NCBI RefSeq assembly: GCF_003634775.1
Contig: NZ_RBXB01000003.1
Location: forward strand, 124,001-188,000
DNA from: Chryseobacterium defluvii
Lineage (GTDB): Bacteria > Bacteroidota > Bacteroidia > Flavobacteriales > Weeksellaceae
DNA length: 64,000 nucleotides
Reading direction: 5' to 3'
Within the stretch, counting starts at the first letter, position 1, and each line of letters opens with the position of its first letter. Positions 19,081 to 27,344 of the stretch are shown here, one piece after another. Under the pieces are notes generated by a model. The model was not told the DNA's origin, ran no database searches, and worked only from the letters and a program-made list of their open reading frames with translations. The position numbers were made by a program, and so were the translations under genes.

Positions 19081-20400
19081 TAAAATTCCTCTCGCTTTTA
19101 TCTCTAAATATTTATTGATAACATCGATATTTAAATTTTCAGGAAGGGTATATACGGTGTAAATTCCATATTTACGAAGCTCCTGGATGATCAGTTTTTT
19201 TTCAAATTCAAATTTTTCTGCAATGATCTCATCATAGATTTCCTGCATACTTTCAGGATTTTTATGAATTAAGGTCTGAAGTTCCGCATTTTTGAAAAAC
19301 ACGACCACCAGCAAATGGTTTTTGGCAATACCGCGTAAATATTTCAACTGGCGGTTTAATCCGTCTAATGTTTCAAAATTGGTAAAAAGCAGAATCAGAC
19401 TTCGCTGATTGATAGAATATTTTACATCCTGATACAACCGGTTAAAATCACTTTCAAAGAAATTGGTTTTGATATTATAAAGTGCTTCTGAAATCTTTTT
19501 AAGCTGCCCCGATTTATTGTCGGCCGCAATTTTGTTTTCTGTCTTTTTTGAGAACGTCATCATTCCTGCCCTGTCTCCTTTTTTCAAAATAATATGAGAC
19601 AGTGCCATTGTTGCATTGATTGAATAATCCAGAAGGCTCAATCCGTTGAATGGCATTTTCATTGTTCTTCCCGTATCGATCAGCATAAAAATACGCTGAG
19701 ACTTCTCATCCTGAAATTGATTGACCATCAAACGATTCATCTTTGATGTTGCTTTCCAGTTGATGGTTCTGATATCATCACCCGGAACATAATCTTTGAT
19801 CTGCTCAAATTCCATCGTATGCCCAAGTTTTCTTATTTTTTTGATTCCGCCCAATAAGAACTCGCTCTGGAGAGCCATCAGTTCATATTTTCTCAGGTGA
19901 ATGAAAGACGGATAAGACGGCAACATGGTATCTTTCTGAAAATTAAATCTTTTTGAAACAAAACCTATTGGTGATGACACATACACATTTAAACTTCCAA
20001 AATGATATTCTCCCCTTTCTTTAGGTTCTAATGTATATTGAAAGTAAGTATTTCTTCCCGGTTCAATCTGTTTATTGATAAAGAAATCTCTTTTCTGAAA
20101 CTGGAAAGGAATTTCATCAATAACCCTGATATCAATTTTAAATGGATAATTGTTTTTAATATCTATCTTCACCGGGTTTTCATCTCCGTTGGATAATTTT
20201 TCAGGTAAGATCCTTTGGGCAAGAATTCCGTTTTTTTGATTAAAGATTAAAAGATAATCCACCATACCCGTAAGAAAAGTGAGTAATAAAGCAATATGGG
20301 CAACCCACATCAGAAAAGGAAAGAAAAATGCAAAAACATACAGTATCCCCACTCCGATGAGTGTGAAGAAAAAGCGGTTATTGATGTATAATTTTTTCAT
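19078..20400 (-). CDS. DUF58 domain protein (VWA-like, MoxR cluster)
   Basis: A 440-residue protein with two N-terminal transmembrane segments (about 8-30 and 35-52) and a large cytoplasmic/soluble region. The DUF58 signature GDDIRTINWKATSK is clear at about 205-220, followed by a von Willebrand A-like segment FMLIDTGRTM with a MIDAS-like aspartate. DUF58 proteins are regular partners of MoxR AAA ATPases. It is the last gene of a six- to seven-gene minus-strand membrane cluster that begins with a SpoIIM-like protein. Its biochemical task is unknown; assembly or insertion of a membrane or envelope complex is the usual suggestion. Confidence 0.9.
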   Translation of the reverse strand: MKKLYINNRFFFTLIGVGILYVFAFFFPFLMWVAHIALLLTFLTGMVDYLLIFNQKNGILAQRILPEKLSNGDENPVKIDIKNNYPFKIDIRVIDEIPFQFQKRDFFINKQIEPGRNTYFQYTLEPKERGEYHFGSLNVYVSSPIGFVSKRFNFQKDTMLPSYPSFIHLRKYELMALQSEFLLGGIKKIRKLGHTMEFEQIKDYVPGDDIRTINWKATSKMNRLMVNQFQDEKSQRIFMLIDTGRTMKMPFNGLSLLDYSINATMALSHIILKKGDRAGMMTFSKKTENKIAADNKSGQLKKISEALYNIKTNFFESDFNRLYQDVKYSINQRSLILLFTNFETLDGLNRQLKYLRGIAKNHLLVVVFFKNAELQTLIHKNPESMQEIYDEIIAEKFEFEKKLIIQELRKYGIYTVYTLPENLNIDVINKYLEIKARGIL

Positions 20401-20426
20401 TTTTCAGATGTAATGTCTTTGATCTT

Positions 20427-20918
20427 CTATATATTTTTTTCTTTTAATAAAGTTTTTGTTGCAATTTTTGCTTCATCAACCAGATGGTTGTTATTCAAAT
20501 TATTTTCTAACTCTTCAATTGATAGGTTTTGAAATTTATTCTTGAAAAATTGTATTTTTCTATTTCTATCTTCTTTTTTCTCCTCGTGCGTTTTATCTAA
20601 AAAACTTTCTTTCAGTTCATAATACCTTCTATATAAAACCAGAACAAACAAAATTCCAATTGGAAGATTTAGAAAACTAATATTTATTTTAAAAAAGGTA
20701 GAAAACTGAATAAGATTAAAAGATCCTAAAAATAATATTACCAATAAAATTATCAGGCTATAATCTTTAAATTTCAAATATAAAAGTGATGATAGCAACA
20801 AACCCATGATTCCAATAGAAAACAAAGGATTGAAATTACTTGGATTTACAATCAAAGAAACTGCAATATGTATCCAAAGTAAAATCATTGCAATTATTTC
20901 TATTTTTAATTTTTTCAT
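20427..20918 (-). CDS. Small integral membrane protein of unknown function
   Basis: A 163-residue protein with four hydrophobic segments in the first 95 residues and a charged, Lys/Glu/Asn-rich cytoplasmic tail (KTHEEKKEDRNRK). No family was recognised. It sits between moxR (61 bp upstream) and DUF58 (27 bp downstream) on the same strand, where most MoxR clusters have no gene, so it may be a late insertion. A repeat resembling the IVP-element termini lies directly upstream of its start (20950-20974). Confidence 0.7.
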   Translation of the reverse strand: MKKLKIEIIAMILLWIHIAVSLIVNPSNFNPLFSIGIMGLLLSSLLYLKFKDYSLIILLVILFLGSFNLIQFSTFFKINISFLNLPIGILFVLVLYRRYYELKESFLDKTHEEKKEDRNRKIQFFKNKFQNLSIEELENNLNNNHLVDEAKIATKTLLKEKNI

Positions 20919-20949
20919 GGGCGATAAGTTTTAAGAACTTTGATACATA

Positions 20950-20974
20950 CCTAAGGCCTAAATCCTAATTCCTA
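20950..20974. repeat. Solo copy of the IVP-flanking repeat
   Basis: Read on the minus strand, this 25-nt block (core GGAATTAGGATTTAGG) matches the left flank of the IVP gene at 35652-35676 at about 20 of 25 positions. It lies between moxR and the small membrane gene. It could be a footprint of the same kind of element. Confidence 0.45.
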
Positions 20975-20978
20975 CTAT

Positions 20979-22013
20979 CTATCTCGGTATCTCTATTCCT
21001 TCTAAAATCTGGCGGATGATTTCATCAGCAGTCAACCCTTCCATTTCTCTTTCAGGTGAAACGATAACTCTGTGTCTTAACACGGCATAACTTGCTTCTT
21101 TAATATCTTCCGGGGTCACAAAATCTCTTCCTCTTAATGCCGCAAAAGATTTTGAAGCCGTCAATAATGCTAAACTGGCTCTAGGCGAAGCTCCCAGATA
21201 CAAAAATTGGTTTTCTCTGGTATTGACAATGATTTTTGCAATATATTCCATCAGCTGAGCTTCAACAATGATCTCTTTTACCAAATGCTGGTAATTTTTC
21301 AGTTGCTGGGCTGTGATCACTCGATTTACCACTGCTGTTTTATCTTCTACCTTGCTTTCATGCTGATTTTTGATAATGCTGATTTCCTGTTCAAGATTAG
21401 GATATTTCACATTGATCTTGAATAAGAAACGGTCCAACTGTGCTTCCGGAAGCCTATACGTTCCTTCATGTTCAATAGGATTTTGGGTTGCCACTACTAA
21501 AAATGGTTCTTCCATTTGATAGCGGGTTCCGTCCATTGTGATCTGTCTTTCTTCCATAACTTCAAACAATGCAGCCTGAGTTTTCGCCGGAGACCGGTTG
21601 ATCTCATCAATCAAGATAAAGTTGGAAAAAATAGGTCCTTTTTTAAATTCAAATTCTGAATTCTTAACGCTGAAAACTGAGGTTCCCAAAATATCTGAAG
21701 GCATCAAATCCGGAGTAAACTGAATCCTGCTGAAGCCTACATCAATAGTTTTCGCCAATAGTTTTGCAGTAATCGTCTTGGCTACACCCGGGACTCCTTC
21801 AATCAGGACATGCCCATTGGATAATAGAGCAGCCAAAAGATGTTCTACCATATTTTCCTGTCCTACAATTACTTTGGCAATTTCGGACTTTACTTTTTCT
21901 AAGCTTGCACGAAGTTCAATCAAGTCGATCCTGGATTCAAATTCGCTTTCTTTTTTATCAAGATTTATAGAACTTTGATTTTCTAAATTCTCAAAATTTT
22001 CAAGGTTTTCCAT
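20979..22013 (-). CDS. MoxR family AAA+ ATPase
   Basis: A 344-residue AAA_3/MoxR ATPase. Walker A GVPGVAKT lies at about 78-85, Walker B FILIDEINRSPAKTQ at about 132-146, and sensor region VVATQNPIEHEGTY follows, with the AAA lid domain near LGASPRASLALL. MoxR proteins act as chaperone-like ATPases on VWA-containing partners such as the DUF58 protein encoded two genes downstream. It lies in the middle of the cluster, 73 bp after the DUF4350 gene. Length is standard. The N-terminus is Asn/Glu-rich (ENLENFENLENQ), an unremarkable extension. Confidence 0.95.
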   Translation of the reverse strand: MENLENFENLENQSSINLDKKESEFESRIDLIELRASLEKVKSEIAKVIVGQENMVEHLLAALLSNGHVLIEGVPGVAKTITAKLLAKTIDVGFSRIQFTPDLMPSDILGTSVFSVKNSEFEFKKGPIFSNFILIDEINRSPAKTQAALFEVMEERQITMDGTRYQMEEPFLVVATQNPIEHEGTYRLPEAQLDRFLFKINVKYPNLEQEISIIKNQHESKVEDKTAVVNRVITAQQLKNYQHLVKEIIVEAQLMEYIAKIIVNTRENQFLYLGASPRASLALLTASKSFAALRGRDFVTPEDIKEASYAVLRHRVIVSPEREMEGLTADEIIRQILEGIEIPR

Positions 22014-22086
22014 AAATTGTATCTTTTTGTTCCGGCTCTACACCGGTAATTCACGTTATATTTACTAAACAGAAATCTGTTATCTT

Positions 22087-23244
22087 TTATTTTAAAATCT
22101 CATCCAACAGCTGATTCATCCTCGTAAGGTCTTCTTTCATAACAGCAGCATAAGGATCCTGTCCTTTTTTGATTAAGCTTACCGCTTCATTAATCATTTC
22201 TATTGTTTTACCTGTTTTTAAATGAAGTTTATTGGCAAATTCTTCATCTAAACTCCGGGTATCTATAAGAAGGTCTATTCTTACCTTATTTAAGAAATAT
22301 TGCGCCTTTTTGGCCATCATATCATGGAAATCTCCTTCCTGAAGATATAAGTTCCCAATACTTTTTACAAAATCCACAGAAGTATTTTTCAGAGGTTCAA
22401 TCACAGGGACAATTCGCTGCTTTCTTTTGGCATTGAAGAAAACAAACAATACCAATCCGCCCAAAAATACCCACCATGCATATTTCAGTGCAGGTTTTGA
22501 AAGAATAAACCTCATGAAAAACTGTGAAACTTTAGTATTGCTTTCCACAAACCATACTGTTTCCCTGTCATTAAGATACGAAAAAACATCCTGCGTATAT
22601 TTTACATTTCCGTTTCTAAGAAGATAATAGTTTGTAAGGAAAAGGGGTTCACTGTGCACATACATATTTCCCTTTCCAATTTTAGCTTTAATAAAATTGA
22701 CATGGGTTGCACTATCATTTTCTATTGCTTTTCCAAGAATCTCAACTTCAGGTTTGATAAAAGTGAATCCTTTTCCGGAAGGAAACTTATCCAGTTTAAT
22801 GAAGTCATTCTGGTATTTTTTATCCGTTAATTTCAAAACATTTTGCTCCCCGAAAGACATCTGTGAACTAAAAAAGCCTATACTATCCGATATTTTTTTA
22901 GGAATATAGGTTGTTATTACCATCGCGTCAGAGCCTTTGGAAACCTGATCTAAAATCGTATTCCATGATTCTTCATCCATATCACTCTCCACAACTAAAA
23001 TATTATGCAAACCCTTTTTATACTGATTGTAATAATTATAAGGGCTCTGATCGGTTTTCTTAAGATTATTTTTAAACAGGTATTTCGCTTCTTCATTGAA
23101 TACGAATAATCCGAATGGTGATTTTTCATTGACATCGAAATTTTTACGCCAGTCGGTCACTTCTTTTTTATTCACTTCAAACAATGCCATGATCACCATG
23201 ATAATGATGAAAATGATAGCATATATTTTGAAATTTTTGTTCAT
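22087..23244 (-). CDS. DUF4350 domain membrane protein (MoxR cluster)
   Basis: A 385-residue protein with one N-terminal membrane segment (about 6-22), a soluble region of about 230 residues with VVESDMDEESW resembling a DUF4350 fold, a second transmembrane helix (YAWWVFLGGLVLFVFF, about 252-270) and a cytoplasmic helical tail. DUF4350 proteins are common members of MoxR/DUF58/DUF4129 clusters. The gene lies 12 bp after the DUF4129 gene, so both are in one transcript. Function is unknown. Confidence 0.8.
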   Translation of the reverse strand: MNKNFKIYAIIFIIIMVIMALFEVNKKEVTDWRKNFDVNEKSPFGLFVFNEEAKYLFKNNLKKTDQSPYNYYNQYKKGLHNILVVESDMDEESWNTILDQVSKGSDAMVITTYIPKKISDSIGFFSSQMSFGEQNVLKLTDKKYQNDFIKLDKFPSGKGFTFIKPEVEILGKAIENDSATHVNFIKAKIGKGNMYVHSEPLFLTNYYLLRNGNVKYTQDVFSYLNDRETVWFVESNTKVSQFFMRFILSKPALKYAWWVFLGGLVLFVFFNAKRKQRIVPVIEPLKNTSVDFVKSIGNLYLQEGDFHDMMAKKAQYFLNKVRIDLLIDTRSLDEEFANKLHLKTGKTIEMINEAVSLIKKGQDPYAAVMKEDLTRMNQLLDEILK

Positions 23245-23256
23245 TGTCAGGACAAT

Positions 23257-24063
23257 TTACGGTTTGAAAGATTGATATTGATTTTTAAATTTCAAATAAG
23301 CCTGCTCATCAATATTGAACTCCCCATACCAAACATAATCGAATATATAAGATAAATTGAAAAAATCATCCTTTAATGGAGTTTGCTTTAATTCTGCAAT
23401 ATAATCTTTATTGGTTTTTTCGGGATTCCAGTTGATTCGTTTTTTATCACTCAGTTTTTTCAGGATAAACAGAAACTGATAACGAATTGCCGAACGATAA
23501 TCACCCGATCTCTCGAACTGGGCAATACTTTCCGGAAAATTGATTTCATGGATATTCTCATGAAGTTCTTCCTCGTTGATAGTAATTTTTTTATTCTTTT
23601 TACCAAAAATAAAATTGCCGTCTTTCCCCAGAAGATATTTCACGATAAAATAGAGCAAAAATCCAACAAGGACAATCGCAAAAAGACGAATCAGGATTCC
23701 TGTTGTTTTTTCTGATTTGGTGAAAATTGTATCCCCGAAAATACTTTGAAGTATTTTGGCAATTTTTCTCTTAAGTTTTTCCAAGAAAGATTCTCTTGGC
23801 TTTGAAGTAGAATAATCAAATTCTTTTCCTTTATATCTTGCCGGAAGGTTTTCCTTGAAATTTTTCGGATAAACCGTATTTTCTGAAATTGGTTTTTGTT
23901 TAAGAATAGAATCTGCAGGATACATATTTTTATAATACCCTTCATCCAATGAATCCATTATATATTCTTCCACCTCCGGAGCAGGGTCGTTTTGAGCTTT
24001 CACTGATCCAAAGGAGAAAAAAAACAGTAAGAAAACAAGAAGCAGTTTATTCATTAATCCCAA
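23257..24063 (-). CDS. DUF4129-type membrane protein (MoxR cluster)
   Basis: A 268-residue protein with an N-terminal signal or anchor (LLLVFLLFFFSFGSVKAQ), an extracytoplasmic segment, a transmembrane helix near 120-142 (GILIRLFAIVLVGFLLYF) and a C-terminal cytoplasmic region with SGDYRSAIRYQFLFILKKLS and WNPEKTNKDYIAEL, typical of DUF4129. Family members accompany MoxR ATPases. Its start overlaps the end of the upstream membrane gene by 17 bp, indicating translational coupling. Confidence 0.8.
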   Translation of the reverse strand: MGLMNKLLLVFLLFFFSFGSVKAQNDPAPEVEEYIMDSLDEGYYKNMYPADSILKQKPISENTVYPKNFKENLPARYKGKEFDYSTSKPRESFLEKLKRKIAKILQSIFGDTIFTKSEKTTGILIRLFAIVLVGFLLYFIVKYLLGKDGNFIFGKKNKKITINEEELHENIHEINFPESIAQFERSGDYRSAIRYQFLFILKKLSDKKRINWNPEKTNKDYIAELKQTPLKDDFFNLSYIFDYVWYGEFNIDEQAYLKFKNQYQSFKP

Positions 24064-25006
24064 TAGTTTCTATTTCGGCGAGTTCCACTTTCTGATGAAG
24101 GTCTGTCCTGCTGTCATAATACATAAGTCCGGAATTCACATACATTAGATTTGAAAGAAAAAGAGAAACCAGTATAGAAATCCCATACATTACAAAGAAA
24201 AATATCCCGGCTGCCCCTTCAAAAGGATTCTGCTCAAAATTCCCGTCCGGAGTCGTAGTGAGGAGGGAACCATACACAAAAAACATAGGAATAGAGGTAA
24301 AAATACTGGAAATGATATACATAATGATGAAAATAATGAGGGTTGCACCCCAATATTTCCAAAACGGAGATTTTTCCCTTCCGTTAGGATAAGAAAACTG
24401 TGCTCTTATGGAATAGCTCAGGCTTTCAAAAAAACCTCTTTTTGTATTAAAAAAATCATACATCAGAAATGTAGACACATTAAACATTGCCGGATAAAGG
24501 AGTATAATCAGGAAGAAGCCTATCACAATCATCATCAGTGCTGTAGAAACACCCAACATCAGAATGGCCAAAGGAGTTACAATAAACATCATTCCCAGGC
24601 AAAGTATGGCAATTCTGCCCATATTACTTTTAAAATCATTCAGAATATCATCTGTTTTTATTTTTACCTCACCCTGAGCAAGTCTTTTTAAATAAAAGAC
24701 AGGGTACAGATAATTAATGATCATCAGAAGGACGAAAAGCAGAAACATAACTATTCCAACACCAATAAACATCGCCATATTGTCTTGAAAGTATCTTTCA
24801 AAATAATAGCTTTGTCCGCTCATATTGGATCCGAAAGCCTGCGAAAAAAGTTCTCTGTATCCGAATATGCAGACCACTACCATCAGAATTAGCAACAATC
24901 CGTTAATTAATATATAATTCCTGAAATAATTTTTCCCGTGTAATTTGAAAAAATTAAAACTGTCACTTATGAAAGTGCCAAAATCTCTTTTCTTATAAAA
25001 CTGCAT
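24047..25006 (-). CDS. Multi-pass membrane protein of the MoxR cluster
   Basis: A 319-residue polytopic protein with about six hydrophobic segments (near 30-50, 75-100, 130-175, 215-240 and 265-295). The N-terminal KKRDFGTFISDSFNFFK resembles DUF4013/glycerophosphodiester phosphodiesterase-associated membrane domains, but no confident family is claimed. It overlaps both neighbours (17 bp downstream, 14 bp upstream), so it is translated with the DUF4129 and SpoIIM genes. It is probably a structural partner in the cluster's membrane complex (inference). Confidence 0.75.
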   Translation of the reverse strand: MQFYKKRDFGTFISDSFNFFKLHGKNYFRNYILINGLLLILMVVVCIFGYRELFSQAFGSNMSGQSYYFERYFQDNMAMFIGVGIVMFLLFVLLMIINYLYPVFYLKRLAQGEVKIKTDDILNDFKSNMGRIAILCLGMMFIVTPLAILMLGVSTALMMIVIGFFLIILLYPAMFNVSTFLMYDFFNTKRGFFESLSYSIRAQFSYPNGREKSPFWKYWGATLIIFIIMYIISSIFTSIPMFFVYGSLLTTTPDGNFEQNPFEGAAGIFFFVMYGISILVSLFLSNLMYVNSGLMYYDSRTDLHQKVELAEIETIGINE

Positions 25007-25976
25007 CGTTAATTTGGTTATTTATTTTTTTATGAACAATGGAAGGATACACAAAGTAGTAAAACCCTATGATAGCCAACGATCCAAAGATAATGACAAG
25101 ATTCAGGATCAAAGGCATTTTCAGAGCATGCCTTGTGACATATCCTTCAATGATTCCCGCACAAACTGTAAAGGGAATCGTACTTAAAAATATTTTAAAA
25201 GAATCTTTAAATCCCATTTTAAAAGAATTAAATCTGGAAAAGGTTCTGGGAAACAAAATAGATGCCCCCAAGATCAAGCCGCACATCGCCTCCACTACCA
25301 TTGAAAAAATCTCAAAAACGCCATGAAGCCAGATTCCTCTTGCACTGTCTTTCAATGCACCGTAATCGTAAAAAAAATATTGAAAGGAGCCCAGCATCAC
25401 ACTGTTGGAAAGCAATGCATACAATGTACCTATTCCCGCAAAAATCCCATAGAGATACAGTTTGGCCCCGACTCCGATATTATTGAAAATAATTCCTATG
25501 GTACTTCCCCATGTTGAACCTTTCTGATAAACTCCGACCGCATTACCTTTTTTGATGTTTTCAATGGTTTCGTTTACATAGCCTTCACCCAGGATAATGG
25601 TAGCAAACTCTTTATCATAGATGGCAGAAAGCACTCCTATTAAAGTAAATAAGGTAAAAAAGAGAAAGGCATATAACAAATATCTTCTGTATTGATATAC
25701 CAATAAAGGGACTTCCGTTTTGAAGAAATACAGAATCCTGTTTTCTTCCACTCTTTTTGTTTTATAAATTTTCTGAAATATTTGTGACGACAGGTGATTC
25801 AGATAAACCGTTGTATTACTTTTTGGGTAATAAGTCTGTGCAAAAGAAAGGTCATTGATGAGATTAATATACAGTGAAGACAGGTCATCCGGATTTTTTT
25901 TAATTTTCCCTTGAATAACCTGTTCAATTCCCAGCCATTTTTCTTTATTTTGTTTTATAAAATAAACTTCTCTCAT
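24993..25976 (-). CDS. Stage II sporulation protein M (SpoIIM)-like membrane protein
   Basis: A 327-residue protein. Residues 1-90 are soluble (REVYFIKQNKEKW, then LSSLYINLINDLSFAQTYYP), followed by five or more hydrophobic segments. The segment GSTWGSTIGIIFNNIGVG with GIWLHGVFEIFSM is characteristic of the SpoIIM/DUF95 family. The bacterium is not expected to sporulate; such proteins are common beside RDD, MoxR and DUF58 genes. It is the first minus-strand gene, starting 27 bp from the divergent RDD gene. Confidence 0.88.
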   Translation of the reverse strand: MREVYFIKQNKEKWLGIEQVIQGKIKKNPDDLSSLYINLINDLSFAQTYYPKSNTTVYLNHLSSQIFQKIYKTKRVEENRILYFFKTEVPLLVYQYRRYLLYAFLFFTLFTLIGVLSAIYDKEFATIILGEGYVNETIENIKKGNAVGVYQKGSTWGSTIGIIFNNIGVGAKLYLYGIFAGIGTLYALLSNSVMLGSFQYFFYDYGALKDSARGIWLHGVFEIFSMVVEAMCGLILGASILFPRTFSRFNSFKMGFKDSFKIFLSTIPFTVCAGIIEGYVTRHALKMPLILNLVIIFGSLAIIGFYYFVYPSIVHKKINNQINDAVL

Positions 25977-26003
25977 AATCTATAGGCTAAAATAATAAAA
26001 ATT

Positions 26004-26753
26004 ATGTCTCAAATTGCGATTAATACTTCACAAAATGTAAATATTAATTTTAACATTGCCAGTGTTGGAGAAAGGATGCTTGCTTTCATCATAGATCTCC
26101 TGATCAAGGTGGCCTACGTGATTCTTGTATTTTATTTATTCTTCAATGTTTTTGATTTGGGTTATATTATAGCCGGGATGGATCAATGGTCTGTTATTGC
26201 GGTCTATATCGCAATTACCTTTCCTGTCTATATTTATCCTGTTGTCTTGGAAAGCTTAATGGAAGGACAAACTCCGGGTAAAAAAGTGATGAAGATCCGG
26301 GTGGTAAAAATAGATGGTTATCAGGCCAGTTTCGGGGATTACATGATCCGTTGGGTTTTCAGGCTGATTGACACCTCTTTTGGTGGAGTGGTCGGCTTAA
26401 TTTCTATGATCGTTTCTAAAAACAATCAGCGTCTGGGTGATATTGCTTCAGGAACGGCTGTCATTTCTTTGAAGAACAGTATTAATATTTCACATACTAT
26501 TTTAGAGAATATTCATGAAGATTATATTCCATCATTTCCTCAGGTGATCGCTTTAAGCGATAATGATATGAGAATCATCAAAGACAATTATACCAAAGCA
26601 TTACGGGTGGATGACAGAGAGATTATCAGCAGGCTTTCTGATAAGATCAAGGGCCTTTTAAAGCTTGATATTGATCCTACCAAAATGACGGAAAGGCAAT
26701 TTATCAATATCATTATTAAAGATTACAACTACTACACAGGAAAAGACAGTTAA
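26004..26753 (+). CDS. RDD family membrane protein
   Basis: A 249-residue protein with an RDD domain: GERMLAFIIDLLIKVAY supplies the Arg and Asp signature, then three to four membrane helices, with EGQTPGKKVMKIRVV and NNQRLGDIASGTAV as conserved loops. A C-terminal soluble tail of about 90 residues follows. RDD proteins are often found with SpoIIM and MoxR genes, as here, although this one is transcribed divergently across 27 bp. The role is uncertain; transport has been suggested for some family members. Confidence 0.9.
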   Translation: MSQIAINTSQNVNINFNIASVGERMLAFIIDLLIKVAYVILVFYLFFNVFDLGYIIAGMDQWSVIAVYIAITFPVYIYPVVLESLMEGQTPGKKVMKIRVVKIDGYQASFGDYMIRWVFRLIDTSFGGVVGLISMIVSKNNQRLGDIASGTAVISLKNSINISHTILENIHEDYIPSFPQVIALSDNDMRIIKDNYTKALRVDDREIISRLSDKIKGLLKLDIDPTKMTERQFINIIIKDYNYYTGKDS

Positions 26754-26787
26754 TAATTTTTCGTATCTTTATTGATAATGTTTGATT

Positions 26788-27078
26788 ATGAAATTTGAAA
26801 ACAATAGATCCGGAAACGGCGGTGTCCTTACATTAAATAACGAAATAAAAGAAGTGGGGAGATTAACCTACACAATTTTTCCTGAAGAAAATAAGTTCAT
26901 TATTTCTTTCGTTCTTGTACATCCTGAATTTGAAGGCAGAGGAATGGGGAAATATTTAGTGGAAGAAGCCATAAGATTTGCCAGGGAAAACAACTGGAAA
27001 GTATATCCACACTGTTCATATGCAAGAGCAGTAATGACAAAAATGAACGATGTAGACGACATTTTTATCAGAAATTAA
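26788..27078 (+). CDS. Small GNAT-type N-acetyltransferase (YjdJ/NATD1-like)
   Basis: A 96-residue protein starting at ATG 26788; a TTG at 26782 would add two residues but is less likely. It carries the acetyl-CoA motif HPEFEGRGMGKYLVEEAIRF, with RGxGxxL inside it, and the YPHCSYARAVM segment typical of the short YjdJ family, which lacks the outer strands of larger GNATs. The substrate is unknown. It lies 34 bp after the RDD gene and has its own terminator. Confidence 0.88.
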   Translation: MKFENNRSGNGGVLTLNNEIKEVGRLTYTIFPEENKFIISFVLVHPEFEGRGMGKYLVEEAIRFARENNWKVYPHCSYARAVMTKMNDVDDIFIRN

Positions 27079-27084
27079 ATCATA

Positions 27085-27114
27085 AAAAAAGTTCTCGTGG
27101 AGAACTTTTTTATT
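27085..27114. terminator. Terminator between the GNAT and GG-leader genes
   Basis: AAAAAAGTTCTC (27085-27096), loop GTG, then GAGAACTTTTTT (27100-27111). It lies between convergent genes and can act on both strands. Confidence 0.85.
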
Positions 27115-27121
27115 TTTAAAA

Positions 27122-27280
27122 CTATTGTGGACAAACCACATCCGGGCAATAAATTCCGGGACATCTTGGTCTTCCATCCGTAGGACAACACTGTTTTGAG
27201 CATCCAATAATAATTCCGCCTGAAATTTCTTTCAATCTGGTTCTGGACAGAGGATTTTGAAGCATTTTCAAGTTTTTCAT
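27122..27280 (-). CDS. Cysteine-rich GG-leader microprotein (bacteriocin-like)
   Basis: A 52-residue peptide, taken from the internal ATG at 27278-27280 because the leader pattern starts there; the frame is open 20 codons further upstream, but those residues are unlike a leader. The N-terminus has LSRTRLKEISGG, a double-glycine leader as in Flavobacteriia bacteriocin-like precursors. The remaining 30 residues contain six cysteines (GCSKQCC, RCPG, YCPD, VCPQ). The family is common in Chryseobacterium but its function is unproven; the GG site suggests cleavage and export by a peptidase-containing ABC transporter, which is not nearby. A second such gene lies at 44526-44687. Confidence 0.8.
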   Translation of the reverse strand: MKNLKMLQNPLSRTRLKEISGGIIIGCSKQCCPTDGRPRCPGIYCPDVVCPQ

Positions 27281-27344
27281 ATTCAATATTTTATAGATTA
27301 GTTCTATAATAACTGATATTTTGTGTATTTTATTATGCAAGATC

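Noticed and set aside
27281..27340. Extended N-terminus of the GG-leader peptide
   Set aside because: The extra 20 residues do not look like a leader; the pattern begins at the internal ATG.
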